Below are positions 7,556-16,022 of a DNA stretch of 64,000 bases, piece by piece; position 1 is the stretch's first letter; each line of letters opens with the position of its first letter. The DNA is from Clostridiales bacterium. Its GTDB lineage: Bacteria; Bacillota; Clostridia; Peptostreptococcales; Acidaminobacteraceae. The notes under the pieces were generated by a model, which ran no database searches, was not told where the DNA came from, and saw only the letters and a list, made by a program, of their open reading frames with translations. The DNA lies in NCBI GenBank assembly GCA_016933835.1, contig JAFGAC010000194.1, positions 62,001-126,000 of the forward strand. Reading direction: 5' to 3'. The translations under genes and the position numbers were made by a program.

Positions 7556-9385
7556 GTGAAATTATTGGATTCGATCAATGAACCATCTGATATTAAAAAA
7601 CTGAATATTAATCAATTAAATCAGCTCTCGATAGAAGTCAGAGAATTTATTTTAGATAGTGTCAGCAAAACAGGAGGTCATTTATCATCGAATTTAGGGA
7701 CAATAGAAATGACAATAGCATTACATTATGTTTTTGACAGTCCTGAGGATAAGTTGCTGTGGGATGTTGGTCATCAAGCCTATACACATAAAATTTTAAC
7801 TGGTAGAAAAGACAAATTCAACACTTTAAGAAAATTGGATGGATTAAGCGGATTTTTAAAAAGAAGTGAAAGCATTCATGACATTTTAGAAGCAGGGCAT
7901 AGTTCAACATCAATATCTGCAGCATTAGGTTTATCAAGAGGAAATGAATATTTGCAAAAATCAGATTATGTCATTCCTATTATTGGAGATGGAGCACTTA
8001 CTGCAGGAATGGCATATGAAGCACTCAATTATGCGGGTCAATGCAAAAGTCAATTAATTATAGTATTGAATGACAATGAAATGTCCATTTCTAATAATGT
8101 AGGCAGTATATCAAAATATCTAAACCGTATCAGAGGCAATAAAATTTATACACTTGCAAAACGCAAATCAATCAATTACTTGACAAAGTCAAAATTTGGA
8201 ACTAAAACTTATAGGCTTTTATCAAAAGCAAAAAGTGGAATCAAAGAATTGATCATTCCCGGGATGTTGTTTGAACACTTTGGACTTTCTTATTTGGGTC
8301 CTGTCGATGGACATAATATCAAAGAATTGATTGAAACACTTCAATTGGCTAAAAAAATTGAAAAACCGATTCTTTTTCATGTCAAGACTGTAAAAGGAAA
8401 AGGATATGAATTTGCTGAAAAGAACCCTGATTTATATCATGGCGTGGGTGTTTTTGATTTAATGACAGGAGTAAAGCCATCAGAGACCATTACATATTCA
8501 AAAGTGTTTGGTGATCAACTATTGGAAATGGCTAAGAAAGATCAAAAAATTGTAGCTATTACTGCGGCAATGTCATCAGGAACTGGTCTTACTGATTTTT
8601 CAAATATGATGAAAAATAGATTTATCGATGTAGGTATAGCTGAACAAAATGCTGTAACAATGGCTTGCGGTCTGGCTTTAAGTGGATATAAACCTTATGT
8701 GGCAATCTATTCTACTTTTCTTCAAAGAGCATATGATCAAATTATTCATGATATTGCACTACAAAATTTAAATGTAGTTTTTTGTATTGATAGATCAGGT
8801 CTTGTCGGAAGTGATGGTGAAACTCATCAGGGGATATTTGATACTTCTTATTTAAATTTAATACCCAATATGACTATTATGGTTCACAAGGATAGACATG
8901 AATTTATTAGAATTATGAATTACAGCAGTCAACATGAAGGACCTATGGCAATTAAATATTTTAGAGATTCAGCAATTGACATAAATGAAGATGATACTAG
9001 CTTGTTTGATCCTGAGTTGATCATCGAAGGAAGAAAAACGCTTGTCATTACTGCTGGAAGACTTGTTAATGAGGCTATTACTGCTTCAAGATCAAAAAAT
9101 ATGGAAGTCGGCATATTAAACATACGAACAATCAAACCAATGAATTATGAAAAAATCTATGAGATTGTTAAAAATTATGAAAGAATCATTATTTTAGAAG
9201 AAAATATTTATACAGGTAGTTTTGCAATTCAATTGGAAAACTTTTTGTTGAAGAAGAAAATATCACAGATTGAAATTTGTACTTTGCCGGATCAATTTAT
9301 AGAACAAGGTGAAATTTATGAACTTCTAGCACGTTATAACTTAGATGCAAATGGTATTCTATCAATAATTAATAAAGGATTGTGA
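7556..9385 (+). CDS. dxs: 1-deoxy-D-xylulose-5-phosphate synthase
   Basis: This thiamine-diphosphate enzyme joins pyruvate and glyceraldehyde-3-phosphate in the first step of the MEP isoprenoid pathway. The N-terminal half has the conserved GHQAYTHKILTGR and the ThDP motif from GDGALTAGMAYEALN. The transketolase-like centre has DVGIAEQNAVTMACGLA, and the C-terminal domain is complete. About 609 residues is normal. I prefer the GTG at 7556 because GGAG lies nine bases before it. The in-frame ATG at 7541 overlaps the oapA stop and has no ribosome site. With ispA here and ispH downstream, the window carries several MEP genes. Confidence 0.95.
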   Translation: MKLLDSINEPSDIKKLNINQLNQLSIEVREFILDSVSKTGGHLSSNLGTIEMTIALHYVFDSPEDKLLWDVGHQAYTHKILTGRKDKFNTLRKLDGLSGFLKRSESIHDILEAGHSSTSISAALGLSRGNEYLQKSDYVIPIIGDGALTAGMAYEALNYAGQCKSQLIIVLNDNEMSISNNVGSISKYLNRIRGNKIYTLAKRKSINYLTKSKFGTKTYRLLSKAKSGIKELIIPGMLFEHFGLSYLGPVDGHNIKELIETLQLAKKIEKPILFHVKTVKGKGYEFAEKNPDLYHGVGVFDLMTGVKPSETITYSKVFGDQLLEMAKKDQKIVAITAAMSSGTGLTDFSNMMKNRFIDVGIAEQNAVTMACGLALSGYKPYVAIYSTFLQRAYDQIIHDIALQNLNVVFCIDRSGLVGSDGETHQGIFDTSYLNLIPNMTIMVHKDRHEFIRIMNYSSQHEGPMAIKYFRDSAIDINEDDTSLFDPELIIEGRKTLVITAGRLVNEAITASRSKNMEVGILNIRTIKPMNYEKIYEIVKNYERIIILEENIYTGSFAIQLENFLLKKKISQIEICTLPDQFIEQGEIYELLARYNLDANGILSIINKGL

Positions 9386-9389
9386 GAAT

Positions 9390-10196
9390 TTGAAAATTAG
9401 AATCGATCAATTAATGCACGATAAAGGTCTGGCTGAATCTAGAGAAAAAGCTAAACGTCTTATAATGGCAGGTTCTGTATATATTGATGAAGTAAGAGTC
9501 AGCAAACCAGGAACAACTGTAGACAGTGAATCAAATATATTGATTAAGGGCAATAAATTAAAATATGTTAGTCGCGGTGGACTGAAGCTTGAAAAAGCAA
9601 TTGAATTGTATCCAATTGTATTGCAAGATTTTGTTTGCATGGACATAGGGGCTTCAACAGGCGGGTTTACAGATTGTATGCTTCAGAACAATGCTAAAAA
9701 AGTTTATGCAATTGATGTTGGATATGGGCAACTTGATTGGAAGCTTAGAAATCATGAATCAGTTGTAAATATGGAAAAAACAAATATTCGATATCTGGAA
9801 TATGAAATGATTGGTGAAAAAATTGATTTTTTCAGCATTGATGTTGCTTTTATTTCTATTGATAAAGTAATTCCAGTACTTAATCAATTTGTAAAGGAAA
9901 CATCGCAATTGGTTGTTTTAATAAAACCTCAGTTTGAAGCAGGTAGAGAAAAAGTGAAAAAAAATGGTGTTGTAAAAGAGATAAGTGTCCATGAAGAAGT
10001 ATTGGAAAATTCTGCTCGACTTCTTTTTGAAAACAACTGGAATATTGTAGAATTAACCTATTCCCCTATAAAAGGACCTAAAGGAAATATTGAATTTTTA
10101 GCTTATTGTGAAAGGTCTCAAAAAGAAAACAAGTCATTGTTTGACTTTGATTTGATTAAAGATATAGTAACTGAAGCACATAATTTATTATTTTAG
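9390..10196 (+). CDS. tlyA: TlyA-family rRNA methyltransferase (S4 + FtsJ domains)
   Basis: TlyA proteins 2'-O-methylate rRNA; the older name hemolysin is historical. An N-terminal S4 RNA-binding domain (about 1-60, with SREKAKRLIMAGSVYID) precedes a Rossmann methyltransferase domain. That domain has the SAM motif MDIGASTGGFTD, then VGYGQLDWKLR and the VVLIKPQFEAGR motif. Its 268 residues match the family. The start is TTG at 9390, four bases after dxs, with only a moderate ribosome site. Placement between dxs and argR is standard in Bacillota. Confidence 0.93.
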   Translation: MKIRIDQLMHDKGLAESREKAKRLIMAGSVYIDEVRVSKPGTTVDSESNILIKGNKLKYVSRGGLKLEKAIELYPIVLQDFVCMDIGASTGGFTDCMLQNNAKKVYAIDVGYGQLDWKLRNHESVVNMEKTNIRYLEYEMIGEKIDFFSIDVAFISIDKVIPVLNQFVKETSQLVVLIKPQFEAGREKVKKNGVVKEISVHEEVLENSARLLFENNWNIVELTYSPIKGPKGNIEFLAYCERSQKENKSLFDFDLIKDIVTEAHNLLF

Positions 10197-10207
10197 GAGG
10201 GTAACAT

Positions 10208-10657
10208 ATGAAATACAATCGCCATTCAAAAATATTGGACATTATTGAGAAAGTTGAAATTGAAACACAGGATGAACTCGCAGATGAACTTAAGAAAAAG
10301 GGATTCAATGTTACGCAGGCAACAGTCTCAAGAGATATAAAAGAGTTGAGATTAATAAAAGTGCTCACGAAAGACGGTAAATACAAATACTCATCTATCA
10401 AGCATACGGATGCTCCTATCTTAAAGAGATTCATAAATCTTTTCAAAGACTCTGTATTGGCATTGGATCATGCAGGAAATATGGTTGTAGTCAGGACTTT
10501 GATAGGTGCTGCAAATGCTGCTGCAGCTGCTATAGATGCATTAAAGATAGAAGAAATAGTTGGATCTATTGCGGGAGATGATACTATTTTCATTCTTGTA
10601 AGAAGTGAAGAAGACTGTTACAAAGTAATGGATATCTTTAAAGAAATAATTGAATAG
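10208..10657 (+). CDS. argR: Arginine repressor ArgR
   Basis: This is the hexameric regulator of arginine metabolism. The N-terminal winged helix (about 1-70) contains ETQDELADELKKKGFNVTQA and the recognition helix TVSRDIKELRL. The C-terminal domain binds arginine and carries the GAANAAAAAID stretch and GDDTIFILV with the conserved acidic pair. Length 149 is exact for the family. An almost ideal site (AGGAGGG) precedes the ATG. ArgR beside recN is a conserved Bacillota arrangement and does not imply that nearby genes are its targets. Confidence 0.97.
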   Translation: MKYNRHSKILDIIEKVEIETQDELADELKKKGFNVTQATVSRDIKELRLIKVLTKDGKYKYSSIKHTDAPILKRFINLFKDSVLALDHAGNMVVVRTLIGAANAAAAAIDALKIEEIVGSIAGDDTIFILVRSEEDCYKVMDIFKEIIE

Positions 10658-10668
10658 CAGGTGAAAAT

Positions 10669-12333
10669 ATGCTTTTGGAATTAAATATTGAGAATTTTAT
10701 TATAATAGATCACATTAATGTTAAATTTGATCCGCATTTAAACATTATTACAGGAGAGACTGGGGCTGGCAAATCAATCATTATTGAAGCTATCAATCTT
10801 GCTTTAGGAAAAAAAATAAAAAATGCCGCACAGAAAATAAAAGGTGAAAAAGCAAATATTGAGTTAATTTTTGATGCAGATACAAATAATCTAGATTTAA
10901 CTATGATTGATGAAAATATAATCAATGATGGTCTTTTTGTCATTTCAAGAGAAATTTATTCTAATGGGAAAAGCATTTCTAGACTTAATGGTAAAATTGT
11001 ATCACAAAATTTACTTTCATTGATAACAAATCAGTTGATTGATATTCACGGTCAACATATGCATCAATCACTGTTTGATGAGAAAAATCATCTAAAATCG
11101 ATTGATGCTTTTGGCAGGAAAAAATTGATGAATGCATTAGCTGCGGTGAAAAATATTAGTGATGAATATTTCAATTTGATTAATCGAATCAATGAATTGA
11201 AAAATGAAGATTCAATATACGATATTGATTATTTGGAATTTCAATATAATGAAATAACAAATACTGATATTGATCTTGAAATTGATGGAGAAATAGAAAA
11301 TAAATACACCCGATTATCTCATTTGGAAGATATTATCCAAAGTTTAGAGGAAAGTGTCAATTTGATTGATGAGGAAGGTGGTATTGAAAATTTACTATCT
11401 ACTGTAAAAAATAGTTTATTGAAAACTTCTAAAGTGGATTCTAATTTAGAAAACATTACTGACCGAATTGACAGTTTAATTATTGAACTTAATGATATAA
11501 ACAGTGATCTCAATCATTTGTTGAGTGAGTATGATTTTGATGAAAAAGAATATCAATTTGTCGAAAAAAGATTTAATGAATTGAATCTTCTTATGAAAAA
11601 ATACGGTCATTCTTTAAATGAAATTTTAGAATATAAGAATGACTTAAAACATAAGATTGAAATGATTAAAGGCAAAGAAACAATTTTAAAAGAATTGAAT
11701 GGAAAACTAGACTTAGTTTATAAACAGTATTTGGAAAAAGCAACTATTCTTTCTGATTTGAGAAAATCAATCTTTAAAGTATTTAAAAAAAATATTACTA
11801 ATGAAATTCAAGGATTAAATTTAAAAGATATTGTGTTTGAAGCTAATTTTAATGTAAAAAAACAAAACTCCGTCATCAAAGTCGCTGAGAACGGATTCGA
11901 TGAAATCCAATTTTTGATTAGCACAAACAAAGGAATACTGCCCATGCCACTTAAAGAAGTAGCATCTGGTGGAGAAATTTCACGTATTATGCTAGGTTTA
12001 AAAATTGTTCTTTCAGAAGTTGATTCAATTGATTCAATGATTTTTGATGAAATTGATTCTGGAATAAGTGGGGAGACTGCCTATAAAGTAGGCTTGAAAA
12101 TGGTTGAACTATCACAGAAGAAACAAATAATTGCAATCACTCATTTACCCCAAATAGCAGCAGCTGCAGATAGACATTTTAAAATTGAAAAATTAGAGGG
12201 ACTTTCTCAATTGATTCCTCTTGAAGAAAAGAATCGAATTGAAGAGGTTGCAAGAATTTTATCTGGCTCTGTAATTGATCGACAAGCTATTGAGAACAGC
12301 AAGAGTTTAATATCACAAATTAAAAATATATAG
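10669..12333 (+). CDS. recN: DNA repair protein RecN
   Basis: RecN is an SMC-like ATPase in double-strand-break repair. Walker A is TGETGAGKSIIIEA near residue 28, the ABC signature is ASGGEISRIMLGLK, and Walker B is SMIFDEIDSGISGE. The long coiled-coil middle (about 150-370) is present, and 554 residues is the usual length. GGTG precedes the ATG 11 bases after argR. In many spore formers spoIVB and spo0A follow; here a XerD-like gene follows directly. Confidence 0.97.
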   Translation: MLLELNIENFIIIDHINVKFDPHLNIITGETGAGKSIIIEAINLALGKKIKNAAQKIKGEKANIELIFDADTNNLDLTMIDENIINDGLFVISREIYSNGKSISRLNGKIVSQNLLSLITNQLIDIHGQHMHQSLFDEKNHLKSIDAFGRKKLMNALAAVKNISDEYFNLINRINELKNEDSIYDIDYLEFQYNEITNTDIDLEIDGEIENKYTRLSHLEDIIQSLEESVNLIDEEGGIENLLSTVKNSLLKTSKVDSNLENITDRIDSLIIELNDINSDLNHLLSEYDFDEKEYQFVEKRFNELNLLMKKYGHSLNEILEYKNDLKHKIEMIKGKETILKELNGKLDLVYKQYLEKATILSDLRKSIFKVFKKNITNEIQGLNLKDIVFEANFNVKKQNSVIKVAENGFDEIQFLISTNKGILPMPLKEVASGGEISRIMLGLKIVLSEVDSIDSMIFDEIDSGISGETAYKVGLKMVELSQKKQIIAITHLPQIAAAADRHFKIEKLEGLSQLIPLEEKNRIEEVARILSGSVIDRQAIENSKSLISQIKNI

Positions 12334-12348
12334 TATTGGAGCGAAATT

Positions 12349-13188
12349 ATGGAAAGAAAATTAGAGAACTTTATAGACTTTTTACATAGCAATGAATTGT
12401 CAAATAATACTATAATTTCTTATGAAAGAGATATAATGGATTTTTATGAATATTTGAAAAATAAAGAAATATTAGATTATGATTCTGTTGCAGATATTCA
12501 TATTAAGGAATTTATGAAAAAACTGACTGACAGAGGCATTAGCAATTCAACAGTTTATAGGAAATCGACAACCATCAAAAAATTTTTTTCGTTTTTGATC
12601 AGCAAAAATATGATTGAAAATGATCCTACTCTCAAATTTAAAAGGCCACGGGTCATTAGGGAAACACCAGATTGTCTCACAAGAGAAGAATTGGATGAGA
12701 TTATAAAAATGTTGCCGATTGATTCGAATATTGGCAAAAGAGATTTTGTAATATTGGAACTTTTGTTCGGTACAGGAATAAAAGTATCTGAGTTGATAAA
12801 CTTGCAAGTAACTGATATAGATTTTAATGCTAAGCATTTGAGAGTATTTCAAAATTCAGGACGCAATATACCATTAAATGAAAATTTATTGCTGATATTG
12901 GAAAATTATTTATCAACTGTCAGAGATGAATTTAATAAAGATTCTTCTGAGGCGTTATTTTTAAATTACAAAGGGTATAGTATTTCAAGACAAGGAATAT
13001 GGAAAATAATTAAAAAATATTCCCAAGGGTCTATTGTAGATAAAGAAATTAATCCACATACTTTAAGAAACTCATATGCAGTACACTTAATAAAAATCGG
13101 AAAAAAACCAGAGCATATTAGCAAAATAATGGGTTATAATCATACATTATCGCCCCAGTTTTTTGCTCATTGTATAGGAGAGGAGTAA
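12349..13188 (+). CDS. XerD-like tyrosine recombinase family protein, catalytic residues lost
   Basis: This 279-residue protein has the XerC/D layout: an N-terminal SAM-like core-binding domain (about 1-90) and a C-terminal catalytic-type domain. By position it is the clostridial xerD that usually sits before deoB. The active site is degenerate. The first arginine (XerD GLR) is lysine in GIKVSEL (K145). H237 and R240 of HTLR are kept. The histidine of LGH is tyrosine (Y263), and the nucleophilic tyrosine is phenylalanine (F272) in PQFFAH. It can probably still bind DNA but should not cleave it. The frame is intact and a GGAG site precedes the ATG, so it is not an obvious pseudogene. Confidence 0.85.
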   Translation: MERKLENFIDFLHSNELSNNTIISYERDIMDFYEYLKNKEILDYDSVADIHIKEFMKKLTDRGISNSTVYRKSTTIKKFFSFLISKNMIENDPTLKFKRPRVIRETPDCLTREELDEIIKMLPIDSNIGKRDFVILELLFGTGIKVSELINLQVTDIDFNAKHLRVFQNSGRNIPLNENLLLILENYLSTVRDEFNKDSSEALFLNYKGYSISRQGIWKIIKKYSQGSIVDKEINPHTLRNSYAVHLIKIGKKPEHISKIMGYNHTLSPQFFAHCIGEE

Positions 13189-13192
13189 AAGA

Positions 13193-14365
13193 ATGCCTAG
13201 AATTATATTAATGATTATCGATAGTGTTGGAATTGGAGAGATGCCTGATGCTGAAAAATTTGGTGATTTAGGAGCAAATACTTTTGGTAATATCTATAAA
13301 GCTTATCCTGATATGAAAATAAATTACTTGAAAAAATTAGGAATCAGTAAAATTCATGGAGCAGAATATATTCAATATGATGGGAATGTCATAGGATCAT
13401 ACGGAAAAATGATGGAAACCTCCAATGGTAAAGATACTACTACTGGACACTGGGAAATTGCAGGATTGCATTTAGAGCAATCCTTTAAAACATATCCAAA
13501 TGGCTTTCCTGAACATATAATTGAAGAGTTTGAAAATAGAACAGGAAGAAAAGTATTATTCAATAAACCAGCTTCAGGTACTGTAATTTTAGAAGAACTT
13601 GGTGAAGTACATATGAAGACGGGAATGCCAATTGTATATACATCAGCCGATAGCGTTTTCCAAATTGCAGCACATGAAGATGTAATACCATTAGACGAAT
13701 TATACAGTATGTGTCAGATAGCAAGAGAGATATTGATGGGAGAAGATCAAGTTGCGAGAATTATTGCTCGACCTTTTATTGGAAAAGCCGGTCATTTTGA
13801 AAGAACGCCAAATAGAAGAGATTTTTCAATAAGTCCTTATGAAAGAACAATATTGGATGAATTGAAAGACAACAACTATGATGTCATCGCTATCGGAAAA
13901 ATAGTAGATATCTATAACGGCCAAGGAATAACTGAAGATGTACATACTATCAGCAATATGGATGGTGTTGATCAAACTTTAACCTTTATGAAACAAAGTA
14001 ACAATGGCTTGATTTTTACAAATCTTGTTGATTTTGATGCAAAATATGGTCATAGAAGAAATGTAGAAGGATACAAAGATGCCATAGAAGATTTTGACGC
14101 AAGAATTCCTGAATTGATTGATGCGATGAATTCTTATGATATTTTAATCATAACTGCAGATCATGGCAATGATCCTACATTTAAAGGAACTGATCATACT
14201 CGTGAAATGGTCCCACTATTGGTTTACAGTGACCAATTTAAACAAAATGTTGATTTAGGAACTAGAAAAACTTTTGCTGATATCGCGGCTACTATTGCAG
14301 AGTATTTTAAGGTTGATAATCCTGGTAATGGCATCAGTATTTTAAACGAAGTAATGGAGGATTAG
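13193..14365 (+). CDS. deoB: Phosphopentomutase
   Basis: DeoB interconverts (deoxy)ribose-1-phosphate and -5-phosphate in nucleoside breakdown. This alkaline-phosphatase-superfamily enzyme opens with the metal-binding MIIDSVGIGEMPDA and has KDTTTGHWEIAG with the active threonine. The C-terminal metal ligands are in ITADHGNDPT and GTDHTREMVPLLVY. Length 390 is typical. It starts four bases after the XerD-like gene behind GGAGAGGAG and leads a salvage operon with two purine and one pyrimidine nucleoside phosphorylase. Confidence 0.97.
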   Translation: MPRIILMIIDSVGIGEMPDAEKFGDLGANTFGNIYKAYPDMKINYLKKLGISKIHGAEYIQYDGNVIGSYGKMMETSNGKDTTTGHWEIAGLHLEQSFKTYPNGFPEHIIEEFENRTGRKVLFNKPASGTVILEELGEVHMKTGMPIVYTSADSVFQIAAHEDVIPLDELYSMCQIAREILMGEDQVARIIARPFIGKAGHFERTPNRRDFSISPYERTILDELKDNNYDVIAIGKIVDIYNGQGITEDVHTISNMDGVDQTLTFMKQSNNGLIFTNLVDFDAKYGHRRNVEGYKDAIEDFDARIPELIDAMNSYDILIITADHGNDPTFKGTDHTREMVPLLVYSDQFKQNVDLGTRKTFADIAATIAEYFKVDNPGNGISILNEVMED

Positions 14366-14367
14366 AA

Positions 14368-15201
14368 ATGGACTACAAAAGAGAAGTTGAACTTTCAACT
14401 GAATATATACTAGAAAAAATAAAAGATTTTCAAAAAGTTGAGGTTGGTTTGATACTTGGTTCAGGATTAGGTGTTCTGGCTGATGAAATTGAGAACCCTG
14501 TAATTATCCCTTATGAAAACATTCCTAATTTTCCAGTTTCTACAGTAGAAGGACATAAAGGACAATTTGTAATAGGTACACTCTCTGATAAAATTGTAAT
14601 GGCCATGCAAGGAAGATTTCACTTTTATGAAGGCTATTCAATGAAGGAAGTAACCTTTCCAATCAGAGTTTTTCAAGCATTGGGCATCAAGAAAGTAATT
14701 CTGACCAATGCAGCAGGTGGCGTGAATCTTGAATTCAAATCAGGTGATTTGATGATTATTGAGGACCATATCAATTTTTCTTTTGATAATCCATTAATCG
14801 GGAAAAATTTTTCAAGTATGGGTCCACGTTTTCCTGACACTTCAACTGTCTATAAAAATTATTTGATTAAAATTGCGGAAAAATCTGCTAAAGAATTAAA
14901 CTTAGATATTAAAAAAGGTGTCTATTTATTTAATACTGGCCCAACCTATGAAACGCCTGCTGAAATTAAAATGGCAAGAACATTGGGCGCTGATGCTGTT
15001 GGCATGTCAACTGTTCCTGAAAGTATTGCAGCAGCACATGGTGGCATTGATGTATTAGGCATTTCACTTATTACAAATATGGCTGCAGGAATTTTAAATC
15101 AACCCTTAAGTCATGAAGAAGTTGTAGAAACAGCAAATCGAGTAAAACTTAATTTTATTAAACTTGTTAAGAAAATACTATTTAAATTAGAGGTGAAATA
15201 A
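14368..15201 (+). CDS. punA: Purine nucleoside phosphorylase (canonical copy)
   Basis: This enzyme cleaves inosine/guanosine-type nucleosides with phosphate. The 277 residues fit the trimeric (PNP-II/PunA) family: the phosphate loop LILGSGLGVLADE, then VEGHKGQ, MQGRFHFYEGY and GMSTVPES. The base pocket is canonical, with E195 in GPTYETPAE and N237 in ITNMAAG. In human PNP these positions are E201 and N243, which read 6-oxopurines. The gene sits two bases after deoB and overlaps its paralogue by one base. Confidence 0.94.
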   Translation: MDYKREVELSTEYILEKIKDFQKVEVGLILGSGLGVLADEIENPVIIPYENIPNFPVSTVEGHKGQFVIGTLSDKIVMAMQGRFHFYEGYSMKEVTFPIRVFQALGIKKVILTNAAGGVNLEFKSGDLMIIEDHINFSFDNPLIGKNFSSMGPRFPDTSTVYKNYLIKIAEKSAKELNLDIKKGVYLFNTGPTYETPAEIKMARTLGADAVGMSTVPESIAAAHGGIDVLGISLITNMAAGILNQPLSHEEVVETANRVKLNFIKLVKKILFKLEVK

Positions 15202-16022
15202 TGCAAATAAAAATTAATGAATCTGTAGAATACATAAATTCAAAAATTTCAAATCAGCCTAAAATCGGACTCATTTTAGGAAGCGGATTAGGCGATTTAG
15301 CTGATGAAATACTGAACCCAATTGTAATTGCTTACAATGAAATACCTCATTTTCCAGAATCAACAGTAGAAGGCCATAAAGGACAATTGGTTATTGGAGA
15401 TTTAATGGGAAAGACAGTTATAGCCATGCAAGGCAGACTTCATTATTATGAAGGATATTCTATGCAGGAAGTGACATATCCAGTCAGAGTTATGAAAAAA
15501 TTGGGTGTGGAAATAATAATAGTCACAAATGCATGTGGCGGAATGAACCCAAAACTATATCCTGGTGCGTTGATGTTGATAACTGACCACATCAATATGA
15601 TAGGTGATAATCCATTGATTGGTAAAAACTTAGATGAATTTGGACCAAGATTTCCTGACATGTCTAATGCTTACAATCATGAGTTGATAGATCTTGGTAA
15701 AAGAGTTGCCGACAAATTAAATATTGATGTACAAGAGGGTGTCTACACAGCTATCAGTGGTCCTTATTATTTGTCAAAAGCAGAACTTAAAATGCTTAGA
15801 ATCATGGGTGGCGATACTGTAGGAATGTCTACTGTTCCTGAAACAATAGTTGCCAATCATTCAGGCATGAAAGTTTTAGGCATTTCATGTGTAACTGATA
15901 TGGCAATACCAGATACACTTGAACCCTTAGATCATGCTTCAGTTATGGCAATAGCAAATAAGACTAAACCGACATTCATCACTTATGTCAAAGGCATATT
16001 GGAAGAGGTAAATATAAAATGA
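15201..16022 (+). CDS. Purine nucleoside phosphorylase paralogue with altered base pocket
   Basis: This 273-residue tandem paralogue of the preceding punA shares GLILGSGLGDLADE, VEGHKGQ, MQGRLHYYEGY and GMSTVPET, so the phosphate and ribose sites are intact. The base-contact residues differ: the glutamate of YETPAE is leucine (L191 in GPYYLSKAE), and the asparagine of TNMA is aspartate (D233 in CVTDMA). Asn-to-Asp at this place is known to favour 6-aminopurines in human PNP and resembles methylthioadenosine phosphorylases. It may therefore act on adenosine-type or other nucleosides. It starts on the previous stop and overlaps the next gene by four bases, so expression should be coupled. Confidence 0.85.
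   Translation: MQIKINESVEYINSKISNQPKIGLILGSGLGDLADEILNPIVIAYNEIPHFPESTVEGHKGQLVIGDLMGKTVIAMQGRLHYYEGYSMQEVTYPVRVMKKLGVEIIIVTNACGGMNPKLYPGALMLITDHINMIGDNPLIGKNLDEFGPRFPDMSNAYNHELIDLGKRVADKLNIDVQEGVYTAISGPYYLSKAELKMLRIMGGDTVGMSTVPETIVANHSGMKVLGISCVTDMAIPDTLEPLDHASVMAIANKTKPTFITYVKGILEEVNIK

Noticed and set aside
12349-13188. XerD-like gene as a frameshifted pseudogene
   Set aside because: The frame is continuous with a good ribosome site, tight operon spacing and a full-length C-terminus. Only specific catalytic residues differ.
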